Assembly: GCF_019578655.1 (NCBI RefSeq)
Contig: NC_063260.1
Span: 14,634,001-14,698,000, forward strand
Direction: 5' to 3'
DNA length: 64,000 bases
Origin: Ricinus communis
Taxonomy: Eukaryota; Streptophyta; Magnoliopsida; Malpighiales; Euphorbiaceae
Below are positions 1 through 12,804 of the stretch, piece by piece. The notes below the pieces were generated by a model. It did not search any database, was not told where the DNA came from, and was given only the letters and a program-made list of their open reading frames with translations. Position 1 is the first letter of the stretch; every line of letters begins with the position of its first letter. The position numbers and the translations under genes are program-made.

Positions 1-82
1 GAGAAAAGGAGTTCCCCTTTTGTTGCCTGCCATATCCATTCCTCTACCATCGGTTAAAAGCCAAGCATGCCCATGATATGAG

Positions 83-86
<4 letters not shown>

Positions 87-133
<47 letters not shown>
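87..133. repeat. (AT)n microsatellite
   Basis: Uninterrupted alternating AT dinucleotides over about 47 bases. Confidence 0.95.
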
Positions 134-137
<4 letters not shown>

Positions 138-559
138 ATTTAGAGCGAGCGGTAAAGTTTAATTCAAAAATTTTAATGTAATTATATATTTAAAATTTAA
201 ATTTAAAATTTTAGTTAATTTAGAATTAATACTTATCATTTTTTCTATATGTTTTTTGTCAAATAACCTTTAGAATACTTATTTTTAGATTTTTTGCCTT
301 ACTAAAATAGTATGCTAAAAAAAGTAATGATCCAACACAAATATCACGTACAAAGATAGAGATCCTTCAATATTTTAAATTACATAATACAATTTTAATC
401 ATTAAATTGAAATCTAATGGTTACATTTTTATTATTCAATAAATAATTATACACAAAACAAGACTTAAATTTTATTTTCAACAAAATCATGTACTATATT
501 ATATATTGTGATTCATGTAAATATGACTTATAATTTAAAAATTTGATAAGACATAAATA

Positions 560-1155
560 TATTTTGCTTACAGCTGTAATTGAACTTAGTCGAATTCAAC
601 TTTAATAAATTTGAGTTTGATTCGTTATTATGTTTCATAAATTTGAACCAAGCTAGAGTTTAATAATAACGAACTTGAATCAAATTTGATTTTATTTCGA
701 GCTTGACTCATTAAAATTTATTTATCAAATTTAACTTGAATTTTTTAATTCTATTAATTTATTTAATAATACAATTTATTTCATCATGTTGAATAAATTA
801 ATTTTAAATATTTAATATTTAATAGAAATTAATTATAACGTAACTAAAAAATAAAAATATCTTTACACATTAATTTACATAAATTAATAAATATATATAT
901 ATAAAATAAAATAATTATAATAAAAAATATTTTGCATCCTTTATGAGATTAAACACAAATCCATTAATGGATTAGCTCATAAAAAGATTTATTAAGTCTG
1001 TAAACGAGCTAAGTCGAGAACCAATGAACTGAATATTGATAAACTTGAGCTTAGTTTGTTAACACTAATGAGCTTCTATTAACGAGTTCAGACGAATTTT
1101 TATGGAGTCAAATTCGGAGTAGTTCACAAAAGGCTTAATTTGTTTACAACCCTAA
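560..1155. repeat. Degenerate non-autonomous element rich in gagctt/cgagc motifs
   Basis: The stretch has the recurring words (gagctt, cgagct, aacgag, aagctag) and the right end (ggcttaatttgtttacaacc) typical of the abundant plant MITEs that end in ...GTTTACACCCCTA. It carries no reading frame. The left end is not clear, so boundaries are approximate. The family assignment is from memory of the sequence style, not from alignment. Confidence 0.35.
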
Positions 1156-3661
1156 TTATACTTTGTGGCAGTTAATTCGCTAAACCACATAATATAATTT
1201 TTTTTATCTTTTTCTAATTTAGATGAATATTTAGATTATTTATCAGAATTAACAGTTATATTACTTTTGAGTTATGTCTAGAATGACAGTATTGTTGATT
1301 AAGGGTCCGTTTGATACTGTTTTAGTATTCTATTGTTGTTGTTTTAAGAAGTATTGATCAAAAAGTTGTTTACTTATTTTGTCATAAATAGAAACTAGTT
1401 GTTAAATAAAAAAATATAGTTTTTATTTTTATGTGTTTGGGTAAATTTATCGTTTAAAATATTGTTATAATTAAAATAATAATAAAAAATCTGTCAAGAT
1501 GAAATATTTGATAAATCCTTTTCAGATAATTACAAGTTATATTTTATAATTAATAAGTTTCTCATAAAGGAATTATCAATTAAATACATATTAACATATT
1601 TGCAGTGTTGTTGTGATTAAAACAACTAGAAAAAGATGTAGATCCATTTGAATTTAAGGTATAAAAATGATGAATAATAGAAGAAAATAAAGAAAAATAA
1701 AGTTGGTCACTATATTAATATGCTTTCGAAAATTAGACAAAGAATACTTTATTTTATATTTATAAATAATAAAAATATATGGATACAGTTTATAGTTTAA
1801 ACCAAAGAGAAAAAAAGAAAATGAAAAAGCAAACAAAGAAGCAGTTAAAATGTGCACTGAGGGAACTGTTTGCAGAGGTAAAGTAATATCAAAGTATGCA
1901 AGGAATGGGTTTGGGTTCCAGCTCTCTCTCTCTACTCTACTCTAGTGTCCTTGTTAGTCAGTCCTTTTGTGTCTTGTTGTGTCATCAAACACACGCCAGT
2001 CCTTGCTTGTCCTCAATAATAAACCCCACAACTTTTTTTTTTTCATTTAATATTATTTTTTAATCCTGATAAATGAATACTAATAATGAAGAGAGATTAA
2101 AGTATTCTGTGATAGAAGAATTTAAAGGCAGAATATAAATACTTTTAAGAAAAACAGGGACTTACATGTAATTTAATTCCATATGGTATAAAGTATTGTA
2201 AAAGTCTTATAATTTTGCAAGAAAGGACCATATAATATAAATCTTTTTAACCAGTTTTATGGATTAAAAAAAGTACTACTGTCAAAACAAAAGTGATGTC
2301 TTTTAGGCCAGATCTTTCAGTAATTTGCTCAAAGAAACATGTGTCCTTTAGCTGTAGAGGAGAATTCATTCAATTTCTGCACTTTCCCTTTTTTTTTTTT
2401 TTTTCTAAACATTAATAACTTAGTGTAATTATATACATTTTTATTCACTATGGAATATTAGTATAGCTATAATTGGGGCCTTATTCATATTCTATAGAGG
2501 ATTATAAGCCTAAACAACCAAACCCAAGACACCATAATGGTTACTGTAGTGTGGTCACACCCACATCATAAATAAAATAAATAAATAAATTTCTGAGGGT
2601 GAACCATGCAGGGAAAAGAAAACTAAGCATAAATAGGTCTTTTTTCATAAAACATTTCCCAATAAAGGCATGATGGAAAACATTAATATCATCTAAAAAT
2701 TTCTTAGTCCCAAATTCATTTTCATCCATCTGTGCCTGTAAATAGTTTGATTCTATTCTATCAGTCTTCTTTTCATCACCAGTTATACATGTTCAATTTG
2801 GGCATGTGTCCTTTTGAAGTCAGTGTCAGATGTTTTACCTAAGCTTGCTCTTTCAAATTCCTAGAGGTGCCAATTTATGAAGTATGTATTATTCTCCTTC
2901 CATTTGAATTTTCTTTTCAATATGTTTGCTTCAATGGTTCAATAGTAAAGGGTAACTTGGGAAAAGTACAAAATAAAAAGTTTTCATTTAATATAAATTT
3001 ATTTATTAAGTAACCTTATCATAAATAAAATTAATATGTAATTTTTCTTTAATTTCTTTGGAATAAGATGAAATAATTTTCAAGAGTGAATTTATAATAT
3101 TTTTTTTAGAGATATTCTATTAATAAATTTGTTAGTTGTTAAGGATTAATATTTATTAATGTCATAACATCACAAAAAGAACAACAATATTAGTGCTAGA
3201 GTAATATATATATATATATATACCTCCGGACCCTTTTTAAAGTATTAAGTAATTACTTGGGACTATCTGCTACATTTAAGAGCAGGTCCAACAGCACCAT
3301 GCGCTTGTTGCAGATTATGCTGTAATTTCCGCATACTAAACTAAAGAAGGCATAAATGTAAGAAGATTTAAAGGAAAAGAAAACCTTTGGGAATAGAATA
3401 GAGTCAAACTGAAATTTTGAGTACGTTCATCATCAGAAATTTAGAGGCTTCTGCTAAATCTTTGGAATCCAGTAATAGCAGAAGAACCTTAATTTTCTGC
3501 TAAAGTTATCAGAACCTGAATTAAACCAAGTGCAAACAAAACCGCAAAGCCTTTATCTAAATTCTATCAGATATAATTACTAGTTTATCCATGATACAGA
3601 ACTAACTGAGAGTAAGCTAAATGGAACCAGCAAAGGTAATTAAGGAACACAGATTACAATA

Positions 3662-5086
3662 TCATGCTAGAAATATTATTTGGTTCAATCCATGAACAAG
3701 CAGGCCACCAAAGAAAAAGAACGGTATGGAACACCCATTAGAAGCTTGAGATTTCTTGTTCAAAGAACCATTCTTGCTGCTGCTACAGACACTAACCCCA
3801 CTTCCAATCTTGACATTATATGCTTCAGTTGGATTCAAGCATAGGCCTGGATTACCACTTAGATCCAAATTCCGTCCAAGCCTCTTCAAGAAACTTGCAT
3901 TAAAAGGCACAACTCCGCCCAATAAGTTTCTGCTAAGATTCAAGTGATAAATGTGAGATAAACTGCCAAAATCTGGAGGGATTTCACCTATCAACCTGTT
4001 GTTTTGAAGAGAAAGAGTGCTAAGATTCGTCAACAGTGAAAAGCTGGCTGGTATAGTGCCTGAATACCCTGAATTGGCAAGCCTGAGCTCTTGTAGTTTC
4101 ACTAGCTTACTTAAGTCTACTGGCAGAGGAATATTCATTGGGTTATCATCCATGATGAAGTACTGCAAACTTTGTAAGTTCTGCAATCCTGTTGGAAAAT
4201 ATCCCCTGAATCTGTTGTTACTCAAAGCCATGAAAGCTAATGAACTGAGCTTCTGTATACTGTCAGGAATCCTACCAATAAGTGAATTTGAACTCAAATC
4301 GAGTTTTTGAAGCCTTCCCAGTTGGCCAACTGTGTCTGGAATTAGACCAGTGAGGGAATTATAGCTTAGATCAAGGCCCACTAAATTATAAAGATTACCC
4401 AATTGCGTTGGTATAGCCCCTGTAAGCATATTGTAGCTTAAATCAAGGTGCACTAAAGAGCTCAAACTAAAAATTCCAACAGGAATAGGTCCAGAAAGAT
4501 GATTTTGTGACAATGTAAGGATTTGTAGAGACTTTAGCAAGGAAAACTGATGTGGGATTGGACCAAAAAGAGCAGGGTTTGATCTAAGACTGAGTTGTTG
4601 AAGGGAAGAATTAAACATAATCAGTCCATCTGATGAAACAGAGAGAAGGGTTTTTGTATGAGTGAAACAGTTCAAAAAAAAGACAGACTGAAGGTAAGGA
4701 AGAGAAAAGATTTTGTTTGGAAATGTAGCTATAGACTTGCATGTTGGGTTTGGAGGAGTACCAAAATCAAGCCTAGAGACATGAAGATGGTTATCTGGAC
4801 CTAATTTGCATTCAATTCCAGGCCAAAGAGACAAAGGACTACAAGGGTTAGGGTAAGAAGTTCTCCAAGATTGATCAGAAGACATAGAATCCATAATCTC
4901 GAAAAGGGTGTCAGCTTCGGAAGGAAGAATGTCATTGGTTGCATGAAGGATGGAAAAATAGGGGAGAAAGAGAAGAAGCAGAGTGAGTAGTGAAAGTGAA
5001 GAAGGTGAAAAAGAAAAGAAAATGCAGAACAACATAATGGAGATGAACAGGAAAAGTGGGCACGGATGTGGTTTTGTGGCAAGCAA
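3662..5086 (-). CDS. Receptor-like LRR protein, RLP29/PII-2 type, single exon
   Basis: A 474-residue uninterrupted protein. Residues 1-50 hold a long hydrophobic N-terminus that serves as a secretion signal. An N-terminal LRR cap with the typical WPGIEC motif lies at 88-93. About ten plant-type leucine-rich repeats (LxxLxLSxNxLxGxIP) run from about 161 to 395, followed by a C-terminal cap with paired Cys (about 416 and 434). The last 22 residues (453-474) are hydrophobic, preceded by a Ser/Asn-rich spacer, as in GPI-anchored members; there is no kinase domain. It should sit on the outside of the plasma membrane. Among Arabidopsis proteins it best fits the RLP29/PII-2/TMM-like group, judged by the N-terminal block (acidic residues, then DSxSSDxxWR, then PC and WxGIEC). 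The start chosen is the first Met; a second in-frame Met at residue 18 would also leave a signal peptide. A purine-rich (GA)n tract lies about 200 bases upstream. The ligand and partner are unknown. Confidence 0.9.
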   Translation of the reverse strand: MLATKPHPCPLFLFISIMLFCIFFSFSPSSLSLLTLLLLFLPYFSILHATNDILPSEADTLFEIMDSMSSDQSWRTSYPNPCSPLSLWPGIECKLGPDNHLHVSRLDFGTPPNPTCKSIATFPNKIFSLPYLQSVFFLNCFTHTKTLLSVSSDGLIMFNSSLQQLSLRSNPALFGPIPHQFSLLKSLQILTLSQNHLSGPIPVGIFSLSSLVHLDLSYNMLTGAIPTQLGNLYNLVGLDLSYNSLTGLIPDTVGQLGRLQKLDLSSNSLIGRIPDSIQKLSSLAFMALSNNRFRGYFPTGLQNLQSLQYFIMDDNPMNIPLPVDLSKLVKLQELRLANSGYSGTIPASFSLLTNLSTLSLQNNRLIGEIPPDFGSLSHIYHLNLSRNLLGGVVPFNASFLKRLGRNLDLSGNPGLCLNPTEAYNVKIGSGVSVCSSSKNGSLNKKSQASNGCSIPFFFFGGLLVHGLNQIIFLA

Positions 5087-5282
5087 GTTGCAGGAGTTGT
5101 TTGGATGGTTTTAGCAGAGTAGTATCATTTGATGTGGGAGCAAAGAAAGAGAGAAGAGAAGAGAAGAGGGATGTGATTGATATGATGGGTGGGGTAGTGA
5201 TTATGAATTCTGGAGTCATGACATTTGAGTGAGAATTTTGAAGCCAAGGTAGGGTCAAAAAGATTGATTTCATTTTTGAAAC

Positions 5283-5305
5283 AGAGAGAGAGAGAGAGAG
5301 AGAGA
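5283..5305. repeat. (GA)n microsatellite upstream of the LRR gene
   Basis: About 23 bases of alternating AG; on the coding (minus) strand this is a CT tract some 200 bases upstream of the start codon. CT tracts are common in plant 5' untranslated regions, so it may be transcribed. Confidence 0.9.
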
Positions 5306-5346
5306 TGGGCAAATAATAAGATAGCATGTTTCACTTTCTCAGACAT

Positions 5347-7840
5347 ATTTGCTAGTCCTGTTTAATTCTTATTAGTAGGAAAAAATAAGACATAAAATGA
5401 AGACTTGAAATCATGGAATTGGAAGAAGGGATACATGAATGGGTAAAAAGCAAAGGTAGATAATAAGTTAAAAGATATGGTACCCTAAAATTGAAATTCT
5501 TTTCAAAATTTGGAGCGTTTTGTTTGTTGTGAAAAAATTATGCAGGAGTGAAGTTGCAATAATAATAATAAAAAAACCAATTAGCATCTTATAAAAATTT
5601 ATTGTATTTAATACCAAAATATATTACATACTTATACTAACTACATTTATAATTAAAACATTTCAAATTGAGTTTAAAATAATTCTTTTTAATCTTGCTA
5701 CTCCAATTTTGAATCTAGCTAGTCTTCTCTTTTTTCTTTTTTTTTTCTTTTTTCTTTTTCTTTTTCTCTAAACTCATGTCTTTTAAAAGTGGCAAAATTC
5801 TAATTCCAATGACACTTAAGTTGAAATCTAATTAATGAGAATAAGTCAAAGATATTGTCCCTTTGTGTTCTCTCCAATGGTTGAATCGATGGTTACTTAT
5901 TCATGAATTAATGACCGATTACTGGTTAGGGTTTCTCTAAATCACAATCTCTACTCTTAAACGGCGGTTGAATTAGTTATACCTTTCAACTCCTCATGGC
6001 TGGTTTAGTCCCGAGTTAGCCTTGAAACCAGAATTCCATGTTTGATTTCTTACTCTTTGAATCACATCTTTCACCACTTTAATATACAATTACTTCCCTT
6101 AAGTTATAGTTCACCTAAAGCATGAAAAATATAAAAACTAATAAAAAAATATCTAAATTAACATTAATTTATAGCTAAAGATTCTACTAAATTAATTATA
6201 AATACAACTCTATTAAATTTCACGATACTTGAACGTTTGCTCGTCCTCGAGTCAAAAAAATATAAAAAAAAAAAATTAAAACTCGATTTAATATGCGTTA
6301 AAGAAAAATTAAAAATCAAAAAATATCACATACAATATATCTAAAAAAATGTTACAAGTAATTACCCTGTTTAGCTCACACCTATTAACTTTAACTATCC
6401 ATATTACAAAATTAGAAATCAAAAGGTTATGAATAATAATCTAAAGATTATGCACACAGATTTGTTGCAATTCAGATATGTATATACCTTTTTAAGATCT
6501 TTAGAGACTCTAAGTTGCACAATTTCATAAGCTAGAACACTCAATTTATTTCCATTAATGTGAGTTATGCATTCAAAGATAACAAAAAGGCTTTACTTGG
6601 CTTATAATGGGACTAGGTTTAATAGTTAATCAAACAAAGAAAATAGAGGAAGTTATAGGGCCTATCCATTTTCTTATTTTGTTTACTTTTATGCCAAGTG
6701 TTTTAAATTTTTATTTATTTTTTTACTATTTTTTATTTCTTTTTTATACTACTTTGGTCTGTCTTTTTTTGGCATTTCACTGTGTTTTGCTCTATTTTAT
6801 TGTTTTTCTTCTCTTATAGTTTTTTTTTTAATTGTTCTTTTCATTCCCATTATTATTTAAAAATTGAAAGGTATTTTCTTCATGCAAATGGTCACTTTTC
6901 AGTTTTAAATTTTGTAACTTTTTAATTAGTATAGTTAATATTATCTCATTCTCCTTATTCTATTTGCTTTCATTAGAATAGTTTAGCTGATTTTTATAAA
7001 AAAACGTATCGTTTAAACTTTCATTTCTGTTGATTTAAGTATTATGTAAATACATAGTAATGTTTCTTTCTTAACATGATCATGCCTTTAAGAACACAAC
7101 TGGCTTCAAGTTTTATTTACTATTTACAATAGTTGCTTCAAAATTTATTATTGTCTTATAACAATATTTTTTTTGAATTTTATTATTGTTTCTATTTTCA
7201 AGTTTTTAATGTACAATAGAGCGAGAGAGAAACATAATAGATATATATAGTAAATTGGTGGCATTATATAATCACTTATTATTTTATTATATCATTTTAT
7301 TTTATTAGTATAAATATTATAATATATTTAATATTATCATTTTATTTGATTATTATTTATTATCATAATAAATTATTAAATAATCATATCAAAGCCACAT
7401 ATATTCTTTTATTAAGATTCTATATGACGCGACTTTATAGAATGTTACCAAGTAGAATTTTATTGAAAAAATTAGCCTATTTTATGTATATATTATAGAT
7501 TTTATTTGAAACTTCCTATTGTTACTTCAAAATCACTGGTTTATTTATTCATGTAAGAGTTTTTTTTTTTTCCAGGTTTGAATTTTGTAACTTCCTTTTT
7601 TTTGTTCTTTTATGAGTAATTTATTTCATATTCGATTGTCTTCTTCTCTCATAAACTCATTCTTCAATTTAATTCATAGATTCTTAGAGATTTTAGACTT
7701 TTCTTCTACTAGTAAAGATTTTGGAGTTAATGGGTATAGAAAATGATGTTAAGTCTGTGAGAAAATGGATAAGCTAGACATTGAAAAAGATGATGCAGAG
7801 TTTAAATTTTTCTATTAAAACTGATTGAGATTTTGATTGT
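5347..7840. other. AT-rich intergenic region
   Basis: Nothing gene-like is visible. Reading frames are short and composed mainly of Phe, Leu, Ile and Tyr codons from T-rich DNA (for example 6607-6819), which is what random AT-rich sequence gives. The promoter of the LRR gene must lie at the left end. Confidence 0.55.
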
Positions 7841-7849
7841 AAGAATAAA

Positions 7850-8020
7850 AATATTATTGATTCTTCTTCAAAGAAGAATATTATATCCATGTCTGTACAT
7901 AAAAAAAATATGATTTTACAATCTAAATGAGAAAAATTATTAACAATTGGAGTGTGATATGTCTAAAATATACTAGTTATTTACTCATTATATATTTTTT
8001 ACTATATATTTTAAATTTAT
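7850..8020. repeat. AT-rich dispersed repeat, copy 1
   Basis: Shares an ordered series of words with the copies at about 8335 and 9722: gaagaatattatat..gtgtct, then a run of A, then 'tatacctaaa/tgtctaaaatatac', then cattatatattt(a)gtatata and 'tatactttaaatttattttata'. No coding content. Copy 1 is the most diverged. Confidence 0.45.
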
Positions 8021-8334
8021 TTTATATTCTATTTGAGACTTCTTTTTTTAATATATTATATAATCATTATATACAACTTAATCTTTTGCTATTTTATTAC
8101 ACTTTTTAATTATATATGCTTTTTGAATTTTTTTACTTTTATACACTTTTTATAATAAATATATTGTTATGTATATATTATAAACTCAAAGTATACTTAT
8201 AATATACTTCGATTATACCTTTGCATACTCAAAATATATTATATGAAGTCTAAAATGTTGTTACTTTTGATATGAGAATGCTTATTACATCAAAGTTCAT
8301 ATACCTTGTTTTTTTTTTCTCAATATCTATTGTG

Positions 8335-8510
8335 GTAAAGAAAATAAATATTGTGTCTATATCTATATATAAAAATATTTAAGAATTTATTTAAAATTCG
8401 AATTAAAAAAATTTAGTAAGAACTAAAGTATTATATACCTGAAATAAAATCGTTATATATTTAGTATATACTATTTGCTGTATACTTTAAATTTATTTTA
8501 TAATCCTAGT
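8335..8510. repeat. AT-rich dispersed repeat, copy 2
   Basis: Direct-orientation counterpart of 9722-9890: both read 'attgtgtctatat', then about 60 bases of A-rich DNA, then 'ggtaagac/agtaagaac', 'atatacct', 'cgttatatatttagtatat' and a closing 'tttattttata'. Similarity is by eye. Confidence 0.55.
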
Positions 8511-9721
8511 ATATTTTATATATTTACATTAAGCTTGAATTAATTTAGGTAGTTGATTCAAAACTCTTTTAAAAAATCTAAATGTTGTTACAAGTTTTCA
8601 AGGTACACTAGAGAGAGAAAGAGATAGACGAAAAAATAAAAAGGTGTATGTGCGGTTTGAGAGTTGAGAAACTAAGAATATAATTGGAGAAAAAATAGAA
8701 TAGAAGAGTGGAAAAAGGAGACTAAGAGAGAATTTTAGCTATTCTTTGTATGCACTAAAACCTAAACTCCATGTCATGCTCTTATTTTTTTTTTTTATCT
8801 TTTACTTCAGTATTGTTCTTTTAGTTTTAGTTATTACAATGATAATGGAAGTAGATGTTCATTATCTACTCATAATATACTCGAAGTATACTATATACTG
8901 TTAAATAAATTTTCTATAGTAATTATAGTCTTACTCTTGTATTTGCTTGAGAACTATTGCTTAGTAAATTCTAATTATTGATTAAAAATTTAGGCAAGAG
9001 CTTATTTTATTTATTTATTTATATGATATGATCTTGTAAATCATGTTAATTTATGCATATGATAGATTTTAAATTCATTTTTATAACTTGTTTTCATGAA
9101 TTTTTCGTTTTGCACATACTTGATTTCATGAATTAAAATTTGTATACTAAATAATTTTTATAATTAGAGAATCTGTATTATACAACACATATATAAATTC
9201 TAAAAATTTAAAAATGGCAATAGATACTCATTATATACTCATGTATACTCAAAAGTATACAATATACTATTAAGTCTAAAGTTTATTTGAATATAAGTAA
9301 TTTATGCTCGTATATATTTCGATGATACCTTTTATATACTCTAAATAAACTTGGTATCAATCATCTATTATAACATTCATATTTTCCTTCTCTAATTTGT
9401 TCAACAATGATTTTCGTTATTGCATTTGCTAAGTCATCATAATGTAAAATATTTTGATTTGTCAAGAGATTTTCAAGAATTATTCTTAATTCTTTAATGA
9501 TTGCAACTTGTAGATTTGTCCTTGTTGAACTTGATGCAAAGTAGATATTTTGTAGTTGAATTACTATGACAGTTATATACAAAAGGTATCTGGTGAAGTA
9601 ACATTTTATCTTCTTTAACTCTATATAAAATAGGAGGCTTACATTTTTTTCTTATTTGTAATGATAGATAACCATTTTTAACTTAGTATCAAATTCGATT
9701 CTTATTATTCTATTAATTACA

Positions 9722-9890
9722 GTGAAGAAGAATATATATTGTGTCTATATATCAAAAAATATAAAAGATAATTTAAAAATCTGAATAGAAAAATTCGGTA
9801 AGACTCAAAATATCATATACCTAAAATGAACTCATTATATATTTAGTATATATTATTTATTATATACTTTTAAAACTGTTTTATATTTTT
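9722..9890. repeat. AT-rich dispersed repeat, copy 3
   Basis: Matches copy 2 over roughly 160 bases in the same orientation, about 1.39 kb away. The DNA between copies also repeats the words 'tatactca', 'aagtata' and 'tatactatta' (about 8865-8900 and 9225-9270), suggesting an old duplicated unit longer than the listed core. Confidence 0.55.
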
Positions 9891-11080
9891 TAAAAAATAA
9901 TTTCTAATTTATTTTAATTTATAACTTTCATAAAATACTCTTTTATATCGTCAATTAGACAATGACATTAATATAGTTTTTTTGTTTCAGCTTGATCCAT
10001 TATTAAAAAGAATAGTAGTCTTAATTTGTTAACTTTTTATTTGTACATTTAATTATTTGTTCGATATGCTCAAATCATTTATTTAATAAAAAAAAGGAGA
10101 AAGAGATTTTGAAAAGGCTTATTTAAAACAATAGAATTATATTGTGTTTAAATATTGAGATGGAGAACTCAATCGCAATTAATTTTTTTCTTTTGATATT
10201 GGCACTAACTTATAATGACATACTCAATTTAGAAGCGTTCAAAAAAAATAATAATTTATCTTTTTTTTTTTATTAATTCTTCCTCATCATCTTTCTATTT
10301 ATATCACCTCAAGAAGTTGTCATGCATCACTACTCCTAGCTTATATATATATATAAATTTTAAATTATTACTTTATTTACTTTGTAATTCGAGTATGTTT
10401 TAAATTTTTGAAGATTAGATGTAAAATTATAGGAGTAACAATAATGACAGTAAAAAGTAAAGATGAGAAACTCTAACAAAAATCAGGCAATATGATTAAT
10501 AGAAAATATAATATCTTTGTCTCTTTCTTTCTTTCTTTATTGCTTATGTTCTAAGAAATGGATTGTTTTTGTTTCTCTTTCTTTTTATTGTAGAAAATTT
10601 GTGGATTAAAAAAAGTCAGTTATTGTCAGCTCCTATTTTTCGGATCTAGATATTGAGAGAATTACAGAAAATCTGATAATGAAAGTTACTTTCTTTCTTG
10701 AGTCTCGAAAATTGAAAAGGGTTGAATCCGAAAGAAGGATAGATTAATTGGACTTAAAATTACTTCTCCAGAATCACTTTGGACCCAATTGACAGAAAAA
10801 TAAAATTTGAGGGGCAAAACAATAGTTTTCACAAGTTCATGGACAAACTGTCAAAATTTTTAGAATTTTTGATCCTTTGAGCCAATCGGCTCTACACAGA
10901 GCTGATTAGCTTAGCATAGATCCGAATGGGTTCTATGTAGAGCCAATTGGCTCTACACGGACTAATTAGATATTTTTTTGAATTTTCACATTGTTTTACG
11001 AGCATTTTCGACCTAAAACGCTAAAATTGGTAAAAATAAGCTTCTATAAGATATTTCTGATAATTATTGGGACTTTTAAA

Positions 11081-11204
11081 TGGTTGTTGATGATAAATGT
11101 TTGAAATTAAAAACAAATTTTTTTTATTTGATATTAATCTTAATGGTTGTTGATGATAAATGTTTGAAATTAAAAATAAATTTTTTTATTTGATATTAAT
11201 CTAA
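11081..11204. repeat. Two tandem copies of a 63-bp unit
   Basis: TGGTTGTTGATGATAAATGT begins at 11081 and again at 11144; the rest of each unit (ttgaaattaaaaa.aaa, T-run, atttgatattaatct) also repeats, with one or two base differences and a one-base change in the T-run. It lies upstream of the TATA box of the LTR, so it would be in the U3 region of that element. Confidence 0.85.
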
Positions 11205-11284
11205 TAAAGAGAAATAATTATAAACTATTTATTTTATTAAGTTAATAATTATCAACATCATCTAGGATTTCATAACCTTACTCC

Positions 11285-11293
11285 TATAAATAG
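11285..11293 (+). promoter_or_regulatory. TATA box of the putative LTR
   Basis: TATAAATAG in a locally GC-richer context (actcctaTAAATAGaagag), followed about 25-40 bases downstream by a sequence that could start the transcript. Typical of plant LTR promoters. Confidence 0.45.
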
Positions 11294-12786
11294 AAGAGTA
11301 TGGCCTAAGTCTAGGGTTGGTAACACACATTGAGCTACTCTCAGTAATTATTAGCAAGAAACATCGATGCATATAGAAAAGAGAAAACCCTAGGCATTAA
11401 GAAAGAACTCTCAAATTAGGAAATCCATAAAAAGATTGACAAAAACTTTTTGAAAATCCAAAAATGTAGAACTCGATTCTCATCCTCTTTTTGATTCAAC
11501 AACTTCCTCATCTCCTGAGACTCACAGAATGATAACTAACGGTTACAACATAAGGGTTTCCCTATATCAGCATCATCAACATCTCTCTTCTAATTGTTTC
11601 AATTTCTCATTTTTTATGAAACATGTTAGAAATGTTATTTAAATGATTATTCTACATAATTCATATGATTAGATTAGATTAGAATTTTTTTATTGAACTG
11701 GTTTTTATTAGATTTTGAATATGATAATAAGAACACTTAGGGTTTTGAACCTGATTTGATTAGATGTTAAATTTGATTAGATAATTAAATTATATTTCCC
11801 TTTTTTTTTCAATTATACATATTCTAACCTAATATTTTTTCCTTCTGTGCATGTAAAAAATCAGTTATGTGCTTGAAAATCAAGGAAAGACCATAGAAAA
11901 ACCCCTCCAAGCCTCCAAAGCAGATCGACTTTGCACATAATTAGGCAAATTTTTGAGTTTTCGATGTATTTTGGTAGTTTTTTCAGTTGTAACTTAGTTT
12001 TAGGTTAACTTTTACGTTCTTTTAGTTGTAGGTGGGTTGTAATAGTTAGATTTATTTTCACCACTTTTATTTTTGCTATTTATCTATGATGGATGTCCAA
12101 ATATATGCTACATAATTGTGTAATTAAAATTGGACAAATAGACTTAGGCCTTAAAAATTGGACCTGCATGAAAATTGTATAGTCTATTAGCTTAATTAAG
12201 ATGGTAATTGGACTTTAATTGAAATCCACATAGATATAATGGGTTTTGCCATGTTTAGTTAGGTGAAATTGGGCCATGTTAGATCTAGGATCACTGGAGT
12301 AGGTCTCTCTATAAGAAGTAGTCAATTAAGTTTAAAAGGCTCGGTATTTAAAGCATAATTTATTATTGGGTTAGAGCAGACGAGCCTTGTACATAATTGC
12401 CTAAAAAAATTAGGTAATAACTTTAAACATGGGCTAGGGCTTAATAAAATAAACTAGACTTAGAGGGACCTCACATGCTGTAGTGTTTGATGTGTAGAAA
12501 TATATTATACTGCATCTATAAGGATAGCCCATTAAAAAATAAAATTAAAGATAAATATATATAAATAAAGAAGTTGGCTTTCAGATGCATCTTTATGGCG
12601 TAAGCTTCCTTATGGAATCGAGAAACGTCACTCGTTAGTAAAAGTATCTCGATTACCTGAATGGCGACTCCCATCTCCATGATAGTCTCTATAACTAGTT
12701 AGCGTGTTCCTAATAAGGTTGAAAAACCTTGCAGTGCCGTAGTTGCTAGAGACATCTGGGTGCGCATCTGAAACCGCTGCCCACAG

Positions 12787-12804
12787 TGGTGACTCCACTA
12801 GGGA
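12787..12804 (+). other. Putative tRNA-Arg primer-binding site, degenerate
   Basis: TGGTGACTCCACTAGGGA differs from the expected TGGCGACTCCACTGGGGA by two transitions that look like cytosine deamination on either strand. It follows a CACA that could be the LTR end with one spacer base, the normal arrangement. Confidence 0.5.

Larger units (their letters stand above)
1..3661. other. AT-rich intergenic region with repeat remnants
   Basis: No convincing gene is visible. It contains an (AT)n microsatellite at about 87-133, a degenerate short-element remnant at about 560-1155 (listed separately), a sequence near 1302 beginning GGGTCCGTTTGA that resembles the end of common plant hAT-type MITEs, and a short (TA)n run near 3204-3222. 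All reading frames here are short, low-complexity and AT-driven. The part just right of 3661 would hold the 3' untranslated region of the minus-strand LRR gene at the right edge. Confidence 0.6.

Noticed and set aside
1654..1857. 67-codon Phe/Tyr/Ile-rich frame on the minus strand (also similar frames at 6607-6819 and 7927-8109)
   Set aside because: Composition is what T-rich or A-rich DNA yields by chance; no start context or conserved motif.
4932..5346. Minus-strand frames upstream of the LRR gene start (including 5125-5346)
   Set aside because: Overlap the leader in other frames and consist of low-complexity Ser/Leu/His from a CT tract; no homology.
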